From the NCBI RefSeq assembly GCF_021462225.1, contig NC_061802.1, positions 5,103,859-5,167,858 of the forward strand: a stretch of 64,000 nucleotides of DNA. Direction: 5' to 3'. Numbering within the stretch: position 1 is the stretch's first letter; every line of letters starts with the position of its first letter. Positions 35,501-50,500 of this stretch are shown here, in pieces. The DNA is from Girardinichthys multiradiatus (taxonomy: Eukaryota > Chordata > Actinopteri > Cyprinodontiformes > Goodeidae). Made by a program: the position numbers and the translations under genes. The notes under the pieces are model-generated. The model had not been told where the DNA came from, did no database searches, and saw nothing but the letters and a program-made list of their open reading frames with translations.

Positions 35501-38500
35501 CGGGGATACAGCATAAGGTGCCTGGACAGTTTTACAGTTTGAATGGATGGAAGTGTTGACTCAGCTGGGATATCTTAATTGTATGATATGGGGTAATGGA
35601 AAATATTTTATCAATGACTTCAGAAAGGAGTGTATAAACATATGTATGCGTGACGGCTTCTTCGGTTATGACAGTTAACACTTGAGGGAAGTTGGGTAGT
35701 GATTTCCTCTTTGACAAACCAACCGCTACTTCTCTTGTGTTTCTTGTTCATTTCTCTTTGAAAGGTTACACCCACCTAAGCTGTGATGTGAGCGTCTGTC
35801 TGGTCTTTGCTGACATCTCTGGACCTTTCATCTGTATATTTCTTTGCAGTTAATGATAGACACTCCAACTTCCCCTGTCACCAGTGGGCTCCCTCTCTTC
35901 TTCGTAATAACCGTTACAGCCATTAAACAGGTGAGAACAGAAGTACACAATAGCTTCCTCTTGCTTGTGCTGAAAATGGGGAACTAACTCTATGGTACTT
36001 TATTAAACTGTAATAAGGTTCAAATCATCTAGAGATCAACTCAAAAAATGAATGCACCATGAGTTGGTTTGTTTTATTGTATCTTTTAAAAGAGTTCATA
36101 TGAGTCACTATACTGAGCCAGAGTACAGAATTAAGTTTTAGACTAACCTATTTATTTTTATTTGCTCGATTATATCAAGTTGTGCATTTCTTAGAAAGAT
36201 TTAATTAGCTACATGTCAAGATTTAAAAGGCTTAGATGATTCTCTCCCCAGGGCTATGAGGACTGGCTGAGACACAAGGCAGACAATGAGGTGAATGGAG
36301 CTCCAGTGTTTGTGGTTCGCAGTGGAAGTCTGGTACAGACAAGATCCAAAAATATCAGGGTAAGTAAGGACAGTATGGTGCAACCAAATCCTCTAAAGTC
36401 GACCTTTTCAGAAACATTCTAACTAATTTGTACAGAACTAAGTGGATGTTGCATGATTTAGTGAAAAGGCAAATGAAGCACTCATTCCCAAAGCACATGG
36501 GATATTGTTCAAATAGTCACAGCTCAGAGACTTGCTGCCAAAACAGTGAAATGTTTTATTACATTCTCACTAAGATGTCACATTCATCTGTTCCAGTAAA
36601 GTCTAAATCATAATGTTGCAGCTTTTACCTTCTTACACACATAATTCACAACAAAGCATCAACAAAAGGTTGGCAACAAAGCAAGTTTTTATTTTAAGCT
36701 TCTCACAGGAAATATATTTAATGTGTTTAAAAATGAGCTGTTGTACTTAGTAATTATTTTAACAATGTAAAGGCAGCAGGTTTTACCTGAAAAATTGTCT
36801 AATGAAAAAATGTCTGTTATAAATAATAAAAACTAAAGAGTTTCTGCAAAGCGATTGAATCAGAAATAAGATAGATTTTATTGATCTCACAATGGAGAAA
36901 TTCACTTGTTATAGAAGCTCTTTATAACACACAAGTACAGTGCAAATAGTTATGAAAAAATGTGCAATCAAAAAAGAACAAGGTAAATGTGCAAAATGAA
37001 GTGATAATGATAGAATAAAATAAACATAGAATAAGTTATGTACAATAAAGAAATAGTGGAGGTGATTATGCTAAAGTAACAATGATTGCAGCTATTTACA
37101 AATACAGAGGTTATTGCACAAGTTATTATACAGTAGAATTGAACAGTCTGACAACGGTGGGGATGAAGGATCTTCGGTGGCGCTCCTTCCTGCACTGAGG
37201 GTGTCTCAGTCGGCCTCTGGAGGAGCTGCTCAGCTCCTCTACAGTCCAGTGCAGTGGGTGAGAGGTTGTGTCCGTGATGGATGTGAGCATGGCTCACAAC
37301 CAGCTTGTTCAGTCTCTTCCTGTCCCGCTCTGTGCTGCCTGGGGCCCAGCAGACGAGAGCATAGAGGATGGCAGAGGATAAAAAATATGGGAATCCTAAA
37401 CCTGGACAGCACTAACCTGTTTTTCTTTTCCTTCATCCTTTCAGGTGGGGGACATTGTTCGTGTAGCTAAAGATGAGACGTTCCCAGCGGACCTGGTGCT
37501 GCTGTCCTCGGATCGTGCAGATGGTACCTGTCACATCACCACAGCCAGTCTTGATGGAGAGACCAACCTTAAGGTTTGTTTGCCGACTGTAATCAAATTA
37601 ATGTCTTTGCATGTGTGCCTCTGCATTCTCGAATGGATGTACTATTCAAATTAATAGGTTCCATCTTAGGAAAGGCTTCCGGTTTTTCAACGGCTACAGC
37701 TTTTATTTTGTACCAATCACTTTGTCACACTTGTTTTTTGATATCAACTTACCTTTTCATTTATGGTCCTGTCACTACTTCTTAAGGTTGATTCGTTGCG
37801 TAATAGTTTGTGTTGACACGTGTCAGGTGATTGGCCTGAAGAATATAAGTCGATCATGGATTGAAATTATGACATGAAAGTGGCTCATATTACTCGTCTA
37901 TGTGTATTTTTTGGTTCGATTGTTTAGATATTTTTATTTTGGGGTATTACATTGTACAGAGATGTGTCAGCTTTGTTAGCTAACCTTTGTAGGTATAAAC
38001 TCCAGACTGCTGAAATTACAGAGTGAGAAGATTGCATGTCTGATTCAGAAGGAAGTGAACTGATGTTTTAGTTTTTATTTGTTTGAATTGAGCTCAACCT
38101 ATAAGAACTTAAAATTGAAGTTTTTATACCGTACCTCTTGTTATCTTTAAGGTAATAAAAGGTTAATAAAATACCAGTTGTCTGCTTGAATTATTTTTTA
38201 TATATGCACACATATAAAGTATATTATATACAAGCAGGGGCCTGTTTTAGTGTCTTCTCACTAACAATAACAATAATAATAATACGTTTTTTGAGTTTTT
38301 TTGTTTTGTCTACAAGACAAAAATGGGTTTTACTTTGCAAAAACTGGAACTCTTTAGCTGTCAATAAACTCTCATAGTAATTTAAAAGCCTCTATAATTT
38401 CCCTCGTCAACATTTTGATTTTGTTTTGCTTGTAGACCCATTTTTCTGTGCCAGAGACGTCAGTGTGTCAGTCGGTGTCCCAGCTGGAGGCCTTGCAGGC

Positions 38501-41500
38501 TGTAGTGGAGTGTCAGCAGCCAGAGGCTGACCTGTACAGGTATTTCACTCTTGTTTATTTATTAAAACATCAATTAGCAAATACAAATCAATTTAGGAAG
38601 TTAAGTGGACAGTTTTGCATCTGTGTATAGTCCCTCCAGCAAGATCTGGGTCTCCTCCCAGTGGGCGTGCTGGGAAAACCCCCAATGGGAAGCACCCATG
38701 ATGCATCCTGATCAGATGCCCAAACCACCTCAACTGACTTCCTATTTGGGAAATTGTAATCCGTACAATTTCTTTACCCTGCCAGTTGTTTCTGCACTCC
38801 GTCATGTGCAGAAACGAGGCTAGCTTGGGACACATGTAAAAGGAACAGGAACATTTTCTCCTTCTCTTTTTTATTGTATTTAGAGCCATTTAGTGTTTTA
38901 CGGATATCTATATGTTGAGTATGAGTATTTAGCTATATACTATTTCCTTTATATCCTTTTTGCATTATCCCTGTCTGGTCGGTTGACAGAACATAATTGT
39001 CACTGTTGACATCCTGGTGTTTATTACAATTGAAGCCATTGACATATGGAATTAACTGACCCAGCTTTTGTCAGCTTTCAGCTGTGATCTAATGTCTTCT
39101 ATGTTTTATTGAAGTAGAGGAAATGATGTTGAACAATTTTCCTCTCAGGAAAGTTGATCGTACAGTTTTCTTTATGGGACTTTCATGTATGAATGTTGCA
39201 TATAAATGCACTCTTGACTTTTAACCTCAGTGGACTTTTCCTGGTTGAATAATGGTTGAATAAAAAAGCAATTAATGTAAAGACACTATTACCCTGTTGC
39301 TGTGATAGTAGTACAACAACATGTTGGTAAAAACTATTGCTTACTGTAATGTTTTTTTTGTTTCTGTTTTTCTAAATAAACAGACATTACAAAATATGCT
39401 TTCTTATCTGATAATCGTATGTATTTTTTTATTCATATATTTATTTCTTTATTGAGGTCAGGCAGTGTGTTCTTTAAAATGTTTGTTTATATAGTCCAAG
39501 TTAGATAAATTCAAATGATTTCAAAAGACTTCTATCTTCCAATGAAAAATGGCTATTTTTCAGGTTATGAAAAGGCAAACAAAAGCTTTCCTCAGACAGT
39601 CTGGGTTTTTATCCTTGGTTTTAGTAGCCATTCAGTGGTAAAATGTGTTTGTTATCTTCCAGATTTGTAGGACGTATAACGGTGACTCAGCATGAAGAGG
39701 AGATTGTCAGGTAAGTTTTATCCACTTACTCTCTGGATGTAATACTAGATCTGCACGAATCAGTCGGCCAGAGGTGGAAATTGATCAATTATACCTTAAT
39801 TGATTCTGATCAGAGATCAGCAGGTGAAACATCTGATTTTCTTTTTGTACTCACAAAATGTTTTTTTCTCTTAATGCATCAACTAACTACGTTATTCTAA
39901 AAGAAAGATCAACATTCATGTTTTAGCATGGGTCTCAGACGGCTTCGCAGGCTAGGCCCTCATTAAAGATAAAGCTGAGAACATGGTTAAAATGTGCTCA
40001 TTGTAAACCAATTATATTTACTTTGTCTTCTTTCATTTTTAGACCGCTGGGTCCAGAGAACCTGCTGCTGCGAGGGGCAAGGTTGAAAAATACCAAAGAG
40101 ATTTTTGGTAAGTCAGAATGATGAATATGAAGAAAAAGAGAACAAAAAGAAGGAAAGATCTAGGAATGTATATACAGGAATGTTTCCTCTACAATGCCAG
40201 AAAGGAGACCAGAAAAGTACTGTAATTGTAGCTGTTGGTGTGAATTTGCCAGCTTCATAACAAGTTCATCAGTCTTTTTGTTGTCTCTGGTCTTCTGTCC
40301 TCAGCATTAATTTGTGCAATGAATTACAGGCAATTATCTATTAAAGATGCAAGCATGTTGATGTAATATGTTTGCTCAAATATTAACAATGATCAGCATG
40401 TTGGGCAAGCCCCAGAATTGATGTAATACCTGGATCTACTATGCTGTTGTAGGTGTGGCAGTTTATACAGGGATGGAATCCAAGATGGCGCTCAACTATA
40501 AGTGCAAGTCCCAGAAGCGCTCTGCTGTTGAGAAGTATGCAGTTTATTTTTGAGTAAGAGCAAAAAACATTTGTGTTCAAGGCTGTGCTTCATGATGTTT
40601 TTCCTGCCAGGTCAATGAATACCTTCCTGATTATCTACCTGGCCATCTTGCTGTTTGAGGCGATCCTCAGCACTATTCTGAAGTATGCCTGGCAGGCTGA
40701 AGACAAATGGGACGAGCCTTTCTACAATCAGAAGACTGAACAAGAGAAAAACAGCAGTCGGGTTAGTCTGCTCTGATTTACCAACCAATGGAATGACTTT
40801 TTTTATGACGTTTTAGTGTTTTGGAAACACAGATTAGATGTTTTTCTGTATGGTTAGGATTTCTCCACTGTCTTTCTTTTAGCCTGTGAAATCTGTACAT
40901 TTTCCACTCGAATGTCACCAAAACACACCAGACCAGATTTCTTCACCACAGATAAAAATACATAGTTTAAACGTCTTATGATTCGATAATGATCGAACCT
41001 ACTTGCACACACAGAGCTGCCAGAGATTCTGAGACAAGGTCTAAAAAGGAGTGCCTATCAGTGGGACTAATCATTGGCATGTCCACCTACCTGCCAGCTC
41101 TGATCAGTCAGAGCCCAGCAGGGTGTGTCCTTATTTAGGAGAGCAATAATGTTTGGAAAATCTTTAAGGCTTGTAGATTACTGTTCAAAGTATGATCTAG
41201 TAAATCTGTCTACCACTGTATTTATTAGCAGTATTTTGTATCTTGTTTCAATAAATAGTTATGATTTCTTTTATTTATGTATCCAAACTGGAATTACATT
41301 TTAAATCATATAAGATTGACTTTTGGTGCCATTTTCTCATAATCTGTGTTTACTGTCATTTCTTCTCACATTAACTTCCTAATAGGAATGAATTATCCTG
41401 CCTGCTTTGATTTAGAAGGATCAGTGCTGAGGCTTCATCAATCTATGTGGCGAAGATTTATTTAATCTAGATATCTTTGACTTCTTTCTTTCACTGTACT

Positions 41501-44500
41501 GTATTCTTCTTTGTCATGTCTTTACAATGAATATCCCTTTCTCATCCTTCTTCAGATCCTGAAGTTCATCTCCGACTTCTTGGCATTCCTAGTGCTCTAT
41601 AACTTTATCATCCCCATCTCGCTCTACGTTACTGTGGAGATGCAGAAGTTTCTGGGTTCCTTTTTCATTGGCTGGGATTTAGACCTGTACCATGAGGAGA
41701 GTGACCAGAAAGCTCAGGTCAACACGTCTGACCTCAATGAAGAGTTGGGGCAGGTATGGAACAGGATTGAAGAAATGTAATTTAATGATGTTTTTGTCCA
41801 GAAATTTTAGGTTCCTATTTAAACCCAATATCTGAATTTTGATATCTGCAGATACATGTTTTCCTTTTTAATATTTAATCTATGTTCTATATAAGCGAGT
41901 GCGAATAAACCAAACAGGCCCGTTCAACTATACTGCTGCATTTTGTGCACATATCTTGAATTTTGTTCATTTATAGTAGAGGAATAATTTCATAATAAGC
42001 CTCAGAATGATCCTTTTTTACATTATGCTACATAGCTGCTAAAAACAAGAGCATTAGACCATTAAAGCAAAACTTAACAAGCTTTTCTCCCACAAAAGGA
42101 CATTATCGTACACAACACATGTACATGAGATGATGTTGAAGGTGCACCCAATTACAGCGTTTTGAATGTCTTGTTACTGAAAAGCGCTATATAAATAAAC
42201 TTACCTTACCTACCTTACCAATAGCTCCTACAAGCTATTGGTAAGGTAGGAGTTCATTATTGCCCCTTTTCCACTGGCTCGATTTGGCCCGACTCGGCTC
42301 GCTTCGCGAGCATTTCCATTGCTGTTTTTTCAGTACCGGTACCTACTTTTTTGGCACCTCCTTCTTAGTAGGGCTAAGCGAGGCCGAGTCGGTACTGTAT
42401 GTGACGTGAACAAATGGCTGTTCACTGATTGGCCGTGGGCGCGGCCAGCCGTAAGAGTCGGCCAGCATAAAAAAAAAACAATTGGCATTTTCAAACATGC
42501 ATTCAAACGAGTAAGAGAAACATAGGATGGAGTCCGCACAGTTATCCAGAAAAGACACCCTTTGGAGCATCGACGAGGTGCAAGCTTTTCTGGGAATCAT
42601 AGGAGACTGCAATATTCAGCAGCAGCTGAATAAATATATATAGGCAACATCTATTAGAAATAAAATGGGACCTAATTCAAATCTTTTCAAATCTCTTAAA
42701 GGGAAAGTGAAATAATAATAATAACACAAATGTCAAAATCCTACTCATCAAATCTGATTGTCAATGCAGTCAGCAGATTTAATCCCAAGGCAATAGATGT
42801 GTTACTTGTTTTTGTAACGCGTTTCGGTCTTCTCTTCTTTACATTGGCGGTTGGGTGTTTCATTCGCGGTTATGCAGCACGACACATGATGCCTCCAGGA
42901 GCTGTTCCCTTCAGCGGAGCAAAGCGGGTCTATGAAAATGCAACACACAACGTGCGGCTGTTCCGGGCTGGCCAAATCATGAAACAAACATATATGCTTT
43001 AACATTTTTTAAAGTGTTAACCACCATCATTGCTAACCGTAATGGCAGACTTTTGCATTTTCACAACAATTCCTACCTTGTGTCAGAGGTCTTCCAACAA
43101 ATCCAAAAATAAATAAGATAATAAAGTACTGTTGTTTATTCCCGTTATCTTGATGTTGCTGCAGCGCTCCGGAGGTTTTTTTCCTCTGTTATTACAGTAA
43201 TTAAGCAGTCTTGTGATGTCAGCGTGATATTTGATTTAAGAATACTGTTGTTGTCCGCTGGTACCAAACAGCAACTGATCCGTCTGTAATAAAGACATGA
43301 TTTCTGTGTACTGTACTTTTACAGAATATAAATACTTTCTGAATGAAAACTGTATAAGCTCTCAGTATTTGCACCTCATCTTTATTTTCTCGTGTGTATG
43401 TGTGGTTGTTGTTTTTCTTCCTAGGTCGAGTACGTGTTTACAGACAAGACGGGTACGCTAACAGAAAATGAAATGCAGTTCCGTGAGTGTTCAATAAATG
43501 GCGTCAAGTACCGGGAAATGAATGGCAAACTGGTTCCAGAGGGGATGACGGATGATTCACCAGATGGTTCTTCACCTCACCTGGTAATTCAGACAGTTAC
43601 AGTTACTTTCATATGTAAACGTCTGTACAACACCATGTTTGTGACTACCTTTAATGATCCAGACCCAGCATGAAAACGGATTACTGCATGGCAGAATTTT
43701 CCTGTGCTCTGTGTTAGAGCACCAAAAAAACAGAGTCCAAGTTTCTCAACGCCTGCTTTGTTTTCATTTACTCATATTCAATGAATTAGAATATAATGAA
43801 ACATTATTTTTTTCAATTTAACGAGTGAAACACATTATATACCGACTTTGGCGATGGTGGCAGGGGTTTGTCTTGTAACCGGTGTATACTGAACTATATG
43901 ATCTTAAAGTACTGATAAATATTTTTAGATGGCAGTTTAAAAATAACGCAGGACTTCCGTTTGATGTTCATGGAAACATGTCAAGATAGTAGTTAGATGG
44001 GCTAAAGCAGAGCTCAGTTATGTTGAGATGAAATCGGTGTGTGAAGGAGTGTGTCGACTTCAGTTAAATTGTTAACAAATAAGTGTCAACCCTCATGAGC
44101 TCACCTTTAAGAAGAGTGAACCCTGGCGTTGTAAATGATAGGGCTTTCGTTACAGCACAGTTGAATGAACTGACTTTTCACCTCTGAACTTTCCTTATGC
44201 CAACTAATTAGTTGATTCGTGCCTTTTGATGCTGCTGGCAGACCTGCTGCTGTTCCTTCAAGGCCCTTGTTTCAGCGTAGGTCCTGTCATGCTGCTGTGA
44301 TCCTTAAGTTCATCTCATACTTCTCCGCATGTTGCTCGATACCTTGACAAATAGAGAAAACTGAAACTGTGTAGAAAAACTGAAGAAAAACTTTTGGGGG
44401 GAATTCCGGCTCCACATCCTAGTTGACTTATTAGCATGGACGGCAACAGAAAAATTAGCTTGGTGTTAAATGGCTTCCTCTCTCCTTCCTCCCTGTTGTG

Positions 44501-47500
44501 TTTCTTTCCAGATGGGTGAGGAGTTATTATTCCTCAAGGCCGTGTCACTGTGTCACACTGTTCAGATCAGCTATGACCAGCCAGATTCCCTGCTGGGAGG
44601 AGATCCATTCTCCCATGCTAATGGTTTCTCTTCTAATAACATGGAATACTATGCCTCCTCACCAGATGAGAAGGCTTTGGTAGAAGCAACAAAGAGGTAT
44701 GGTGTCACGACTTTAAATATTCTTAATGTATCTTCCTCTCTTTTGTAAGCTTCAGTTACTTAAGTATAAAAATATAGCTGGTCTTGGTGTTTATTGCTGT
44801 GATGCCTCTTCAGTCTGTGTAGTTTCACTGGATTAACAAACAGGATATGCCAACATTGGAGTTTTATTTAAATGTCTCTGCGGAATGTCCCAAACATGCA
44901 AGAAGAAATTCGCTTAAATTGGACAATCATGCTGATGAAAAAGTCAGACACATGATGCCGTTAGAACTACCTCACATGTTAAATCTCAACTTGTGACATG
45001 ATACTAAACATTGCTGTTAGATGCAAGCAGAGACTGCAGTCTTTATGACAGCCTGGTGCCTAGTCTCTTGTTCATGTTGGTGTCACAGAAATTTAACGCA
45101 GGCAATAATTCAGTGTTTGTGGAGAGTCTGGAAACCTCTGTGGAACAGGGCTTGTACAGCTGGGGGGCTCAGGCAGAGACATAAATAATGTTTTTAAATG
45201 GTGCTCCACCAGTTCTGCTTAGAGTAACTAAAATAAAGACCATCTTGTAGTTTCACAACAACATAGTGGAAATATTTTTAGAACCTAAATTGCATCTTTG
45301 TAGAAAATTTGTACCAGGTTAGCGTCATAGCTCTGCAAATGTCACTTATAGATTTAGACTTAAATTTGTTTTTCATTCAACCAAGAAGTTTGTTTCTGAT
45401 ATGGAACTGGACCGGCCTCTCCCAAAAAACTGAGTATCATATTGAAATAAATATTTTATCTGTTATTTATGTTTTACATAAGACATTTTATCTAAAATCA
45501 TTTCCCCCCTCCTAAATCATCAATGGAAAAGTGTTTATTGGTATTACAGTAATCAAACCCTTATAATTGCTGACCAGCTTTTTGCATGTTTTCACTGCTA
45601 TTTTGAAAATGTATTTTTGGTGATGAGCTCTGAGTCTTTAAGGTTGGAAGGCCTTCTTGCCATCACCCTAATCTTTAGATCCATCCACAGGTGGATGTCG
45701 GGACTTGCTGGACCGCTCCATAACTTTTATATAACTTCCAGTCAGATGGTACTTCCAGTCAAGGCCCAGTTAATGCTGCTAGGGTATACCAGTGCTTCTC
45801 AAACGTTTCCCTGTTGTGCCCCCCTTGTCCTAACTAACTTAATATCACAGTATTACTCTCTACAATGAGCCTTTTATCCACTGCACACCTTTTCAAAGCA
45901 GGAACAATAAGTTGCAACCTGAGTGAATAATAAAGACAAGTGTGATTATTTCGCAAAAAATATAAAGTCTCCTCAGTCATTGTCCTCATTTGTCCTTGTT
46001 CTGGTTCTACCTCTCTGGATCTATCTGGGTTTTGTTTATTGTGTCAACTCCAAATGAGTCAGAGTCCTCGCCATTTACAGATGAAAAGCTCATGTATACA
46101 AACCAATTTTGAATGCTTAAATTAGGGGGGGAAATGGGATTAATTCCTTATTAATACAAGTAGATTCATCTCTTCTCTATACACTCCAAACGGGAAACGA
46201 GAAAGTATAATAGTTTCATCGTTTGGAGTCCTAGCGCTATACAAGTGCAGGCCATTTACCTTTTATCTTAGTTCTTTTTTTTTACATTTCCATTTGTTGG
46301 CTTGCATTTGTTAGGAATGTGCAATGCAACCTTTTTGCGAACGTCTAAAGACTACAAACTGCAGCAACGTTCGCCCCTGATTCTGAAAAGGATCAGTAAC
46401 TGCTTGAATGACTAAATAACTGATAAATATAAAAAGAAAATGAACTAAAAGAAAACATCAGAAATTGACACTAAATTGCATGGTTATACGATATTTGAAG
46501 GTCAAATCTCTGCTTATCTTGCCATCTCTCCAGAATTGGAGTGGCTTTCACAGGCAGCAGCGGAGATACCATGGAGATCCAAACATTTGGGAAATCTGAA
46601 AAGTAAGTCGCTGTTCGCATCTCTTATGGAAAACACACAACAAATTTAAACAGGTTTCACCAATGCAGTTGACCAATGTGAGCAGCCATGAAGTAGCACC
46701 AATATTTTCTGTAGTAAAATTTCGATTCAAACAGAAGTTATTACAGTTTTTAGGATTTCCATCTCAATAGATTTCATTAGTTAGTTGATGTTGGAGATTG
46801 CAGGTAAATTTGAACACATAGCTAACAAATGGTGTATGCAGTGCACTCGACAAACCAGAAAGTGATGTCCAGAATGAATATTTGCCATTTCTTTGCCCTC
46901 AGGTATAAACTGCTTCATGTGTTAGAGTTTGATCCAGATCGTAGGAGGATGAGCGTCATACTGCAGACTCCCTGTGGTACCACACTGTTTTACTGTGCAG
47001 CCGGAATATAAAACATTTTGTATCAGTGTATATTGTTGTGTTTTTTTAATGTTTGTCTTGTTTTTCTTTCCCTCCAAGGAGGAAAAGTGCTTTTCACCAA
47101 GGGTGCTGAGTCTGCCATCTTGCCTTTCGCCACCATTGGAGAGATCGAAAAAACAAGATTGCATGTTGATGAGTTTGCCTTGGTGAGAAATTCAAATTCT
47201 TAGCAACAAATGTGATGCAAACCTGAAACTGACACGTTTCTATGAATATGCATGACATCGCGTGGCTTGTGGCCTCAGTCCTTGTTGCAGAGGTCCCTGG
47301 TTCAAGCCCCGACTAGGCCAGACTAACGATGTGCCAAAGCAACTGAACTACTTTTTCTATTTTATTTACTTTTTGCTCTTTATCTTTCCATATTTCAAAC
47401 AGCACTGAAATGCTATTAATGCACACAACACGTGAAGTAATGAACTACATTGGTATTTGATATTTATATTTTGATATTTTATACGTAATTTCATGAAAAT

Positions 47501-50500
47501 ATATATATAGATAAAAATATTAATCTTACAATGTCAGCAGTTTTGTGAGTTTCACCAGCATGTGCCAGGCTTTCCTGAATTAATATATTTAACACTATAA
47601 TAAGAATAAAACAGCTTGTTCTTCAAAATATGTACATTTTAAAAAATGGACCATTTCGACGGCTTTTTTGAACGGCTCTTTAAAGTGAACGAATCCTAAA
47701 GATTCAGTTCCCTTCAAAGAGCCATAAGTCCCATCACTAGACGAGACCTTTCCTGCCTGTCATACCCCCGCTCTCCGCCCCATTTCAAGAACTTTCTGCT
47801 CTAATAAAAGCCATTAGTGCCACAAAAAAAAAGATACTATAATGATCCATGTAATTCATATCCATGTTTTGTGAAAGTGGATTGTTTGAGGCATTTCAAA
47901 AACATACGGAAGCCGGCTTAAAATCTTAGGATCTTACGTTCTCAATTTTTAAGGTCTTAAAAACTGATTATTAATAAATTTCACTTTTGTTCAATGCAGC
48001 TGTTGTTTCTATGTGTTTAGAAATGATACAGTGATTACTTTATGCTCGGTTGCGTTTTGAGCACAAACACACATGCAACATAGACATCACGTCCATCTTC
48101 CACATCAGATAGAAGCCTTAAGGCCACTTCAGTGACTTAAACGCTAGTTGTGATAATTAGTTTTTTCCCCTCTCCATCTCTCATTCTCCTTGACTTGATA
48201 TTTATCCTTTGACATGGAACAACCTTATTGTCTTAATTTATGTTTAAGAAACGTTCACCTGCATGTGTTTTTATTTTCTCTCTGGGTCCTCTTTTTTTTT
48301 TTTTTTTTATTGTTCCAATATAGAAAGGTTTACGTACCCTTGTTGTAGCTTGTCGCCACTTCAGTCCAGAAGAGTACATTGATGTGGACAAGTGCTTGAC
48401 GTCTGCTCGCACAGCTCTGCAGCAGAGGGAGGAGAAGCTACAGGAAGCCTTTGCCTACATCGAAAGAGATCTGCAGCTCCTGGGAGCAACTGGGGTAGAA
48501 GACAAGTACGACAATTTTGAACATAATTCAGAATAATGTTGTTTTTTCCTTCCTACAAACAGTTCTTACGATGCACATTAATAACTCATCTAGAAGAAAT
48601 GCAATCATAATTCATTATGCTTTAATATTAGAGATTCACCAATTAAAAGGCCAGAGATCCAGACCAACCAATTTAAAAAAACAATTAAAAAAATACGATT
48701 TTGTTTATTTATTTATTACGTTATCATTACATGCATTAAAACTACAAACTACCCCCTATTTGTGGTCTATTACTTTATTAGGCTTATACATTGATGCAGT
48801 TTCTTTGGGATTAATAAATAAATTAATCAGATAAAGGTTATAGACCCTTGTGTTGATGCCCTAATAGGGATGATCTTGTAATCCTTGTATTTTTTTGAAA
48901 ATTCAAAACTACTATATCTGACAAATAACCAGCAGCTCACAGTTGTTTCTCTTTTATGTGGTAAAATTCTTTTAATAAAAAAAAATTATATTAGAAAACC
49001 AGAAATTGGTGTCAGCTTGGAAAGGCCTGATTAGTTCATCTCTATGTAATATAATTGTACATTACATGAAGTAATTATTTCTTTTGCATAAGTGGTTAAT
49101 AATCATTTTATTTAGTGTTTTGAAAAACATAATACATTACTAGCCTGGTAACTTCAACAATCAGATGGTAATACATAGTAATAATGGTTTCTATAAGGGG
49201 TATATCTATGTATCTCTGTTCATCTCTGTCTTTCTCAGAGAGAGATATTATGATTAAATAAGAAACAATATAGACGGTAGCTTGAAGCTAGTATATCAAC
49301 GCATATTAGATACAGTTTCTAGTCAGCAGAGTGGCAGAGTTCACCTCGTTGAGTCTGTATGTTAGCATCCATTCACCATCTGCTCCTAAGCCTCAGCTTC
49401 TCAGACTTTATCTCTACACGCTCTTTTTCTTCTCTACTTCGCTCCGTTTGTGTGTCTGAAATGAGCTGCTCCAGGGGCACACAGCGCCACGATCAGAGGG
49501 GCTTCTCTGTTATGAAAGTCATGACTACTATTCCCTTCAGTTTTCAGTCTAATATGAAAAATACAATCGCTGATACGAGTCGTCATTGCAGATCACAGGA
49601 GCTGTCCTTATTCACTCAGGGAACATCTTCATTGGTTGGATGCAGGCCAGCTGACAGCCTTACCTAGGTCCAGGACAGAATAATCTAATTAACTTATATT
49701 TAACTGTTCAAGACATGATCATATTTGCTTCATACTTTAGACTTAGATTTTTTTAGTTTTCCTGTTTTAAACAGTTTCTGGATTATATTCCTGCCGTAGA
49801 AAACTGACAGCAACACAAATCTAAAAATAAATAATGAAATTGTTATTGTACTATATGTACTTTTTTGTCTTATATGAAATAATTTGAATTAAATTTGAAA
49901 TATATATTTCCATTAGATTGGGTTATTTTCAATATATTTATAAGATCTCAATTTATTTACAGTGCAGTAAATAAATGAGGCAATCTAATGAAAATTTAAA
50001 TCAACTCTATGGTAAAATCAACTTTTTTGCTTCCTGTGATAAAGTACATCTTGAACTATTTGCTCACTGCTTGCTAACATCTGAATGGTTACCCTGCATA
50101 GCAACTCAGCTGCAGACTACAACTACTATAGTAGAGGTGGTGTCAGCCTCTGTGGGATTTTGATTTGCGAGGCAGAGAGATGAAATAAATTCATGATGTC
50201 TGCAGCACATGACCATGAAGTAAACATATTTATGAAATAATTACTAATAATTTAAATTAAAAAACATTTATATAGTTATTTATTTAAGATAAAGTGAGAT
50301 TAATTTATATGATGTGTGTATCTCAAGTTTTAATACATTTTTCGCATGTATGTCAGTTTTGGAATTTTTTGTTTAGTGAATTGTGGCACCTTTGGCTTTG
50401 GTCCAAACCATTTCTATTTTAGGCTTTTGCTTGTGTGACAAATGCCATAGACCAAATCTTCCTTTAGCAGTCAAGGTTCTCCAGTAGTACCTTTTATTTT

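Noticed and set aside
37114..37470. 118-codon open frame overlapping exon 6
   Set aside because: Plus-strand shadow of a LINE fragment that runs through the intron boundary; exon 6 uses another frame.
42319..43002. Open frames of 68-90 codons in intron 12
   Set aside because: They lie in repeat-like sequence and show no domain or splice fit.
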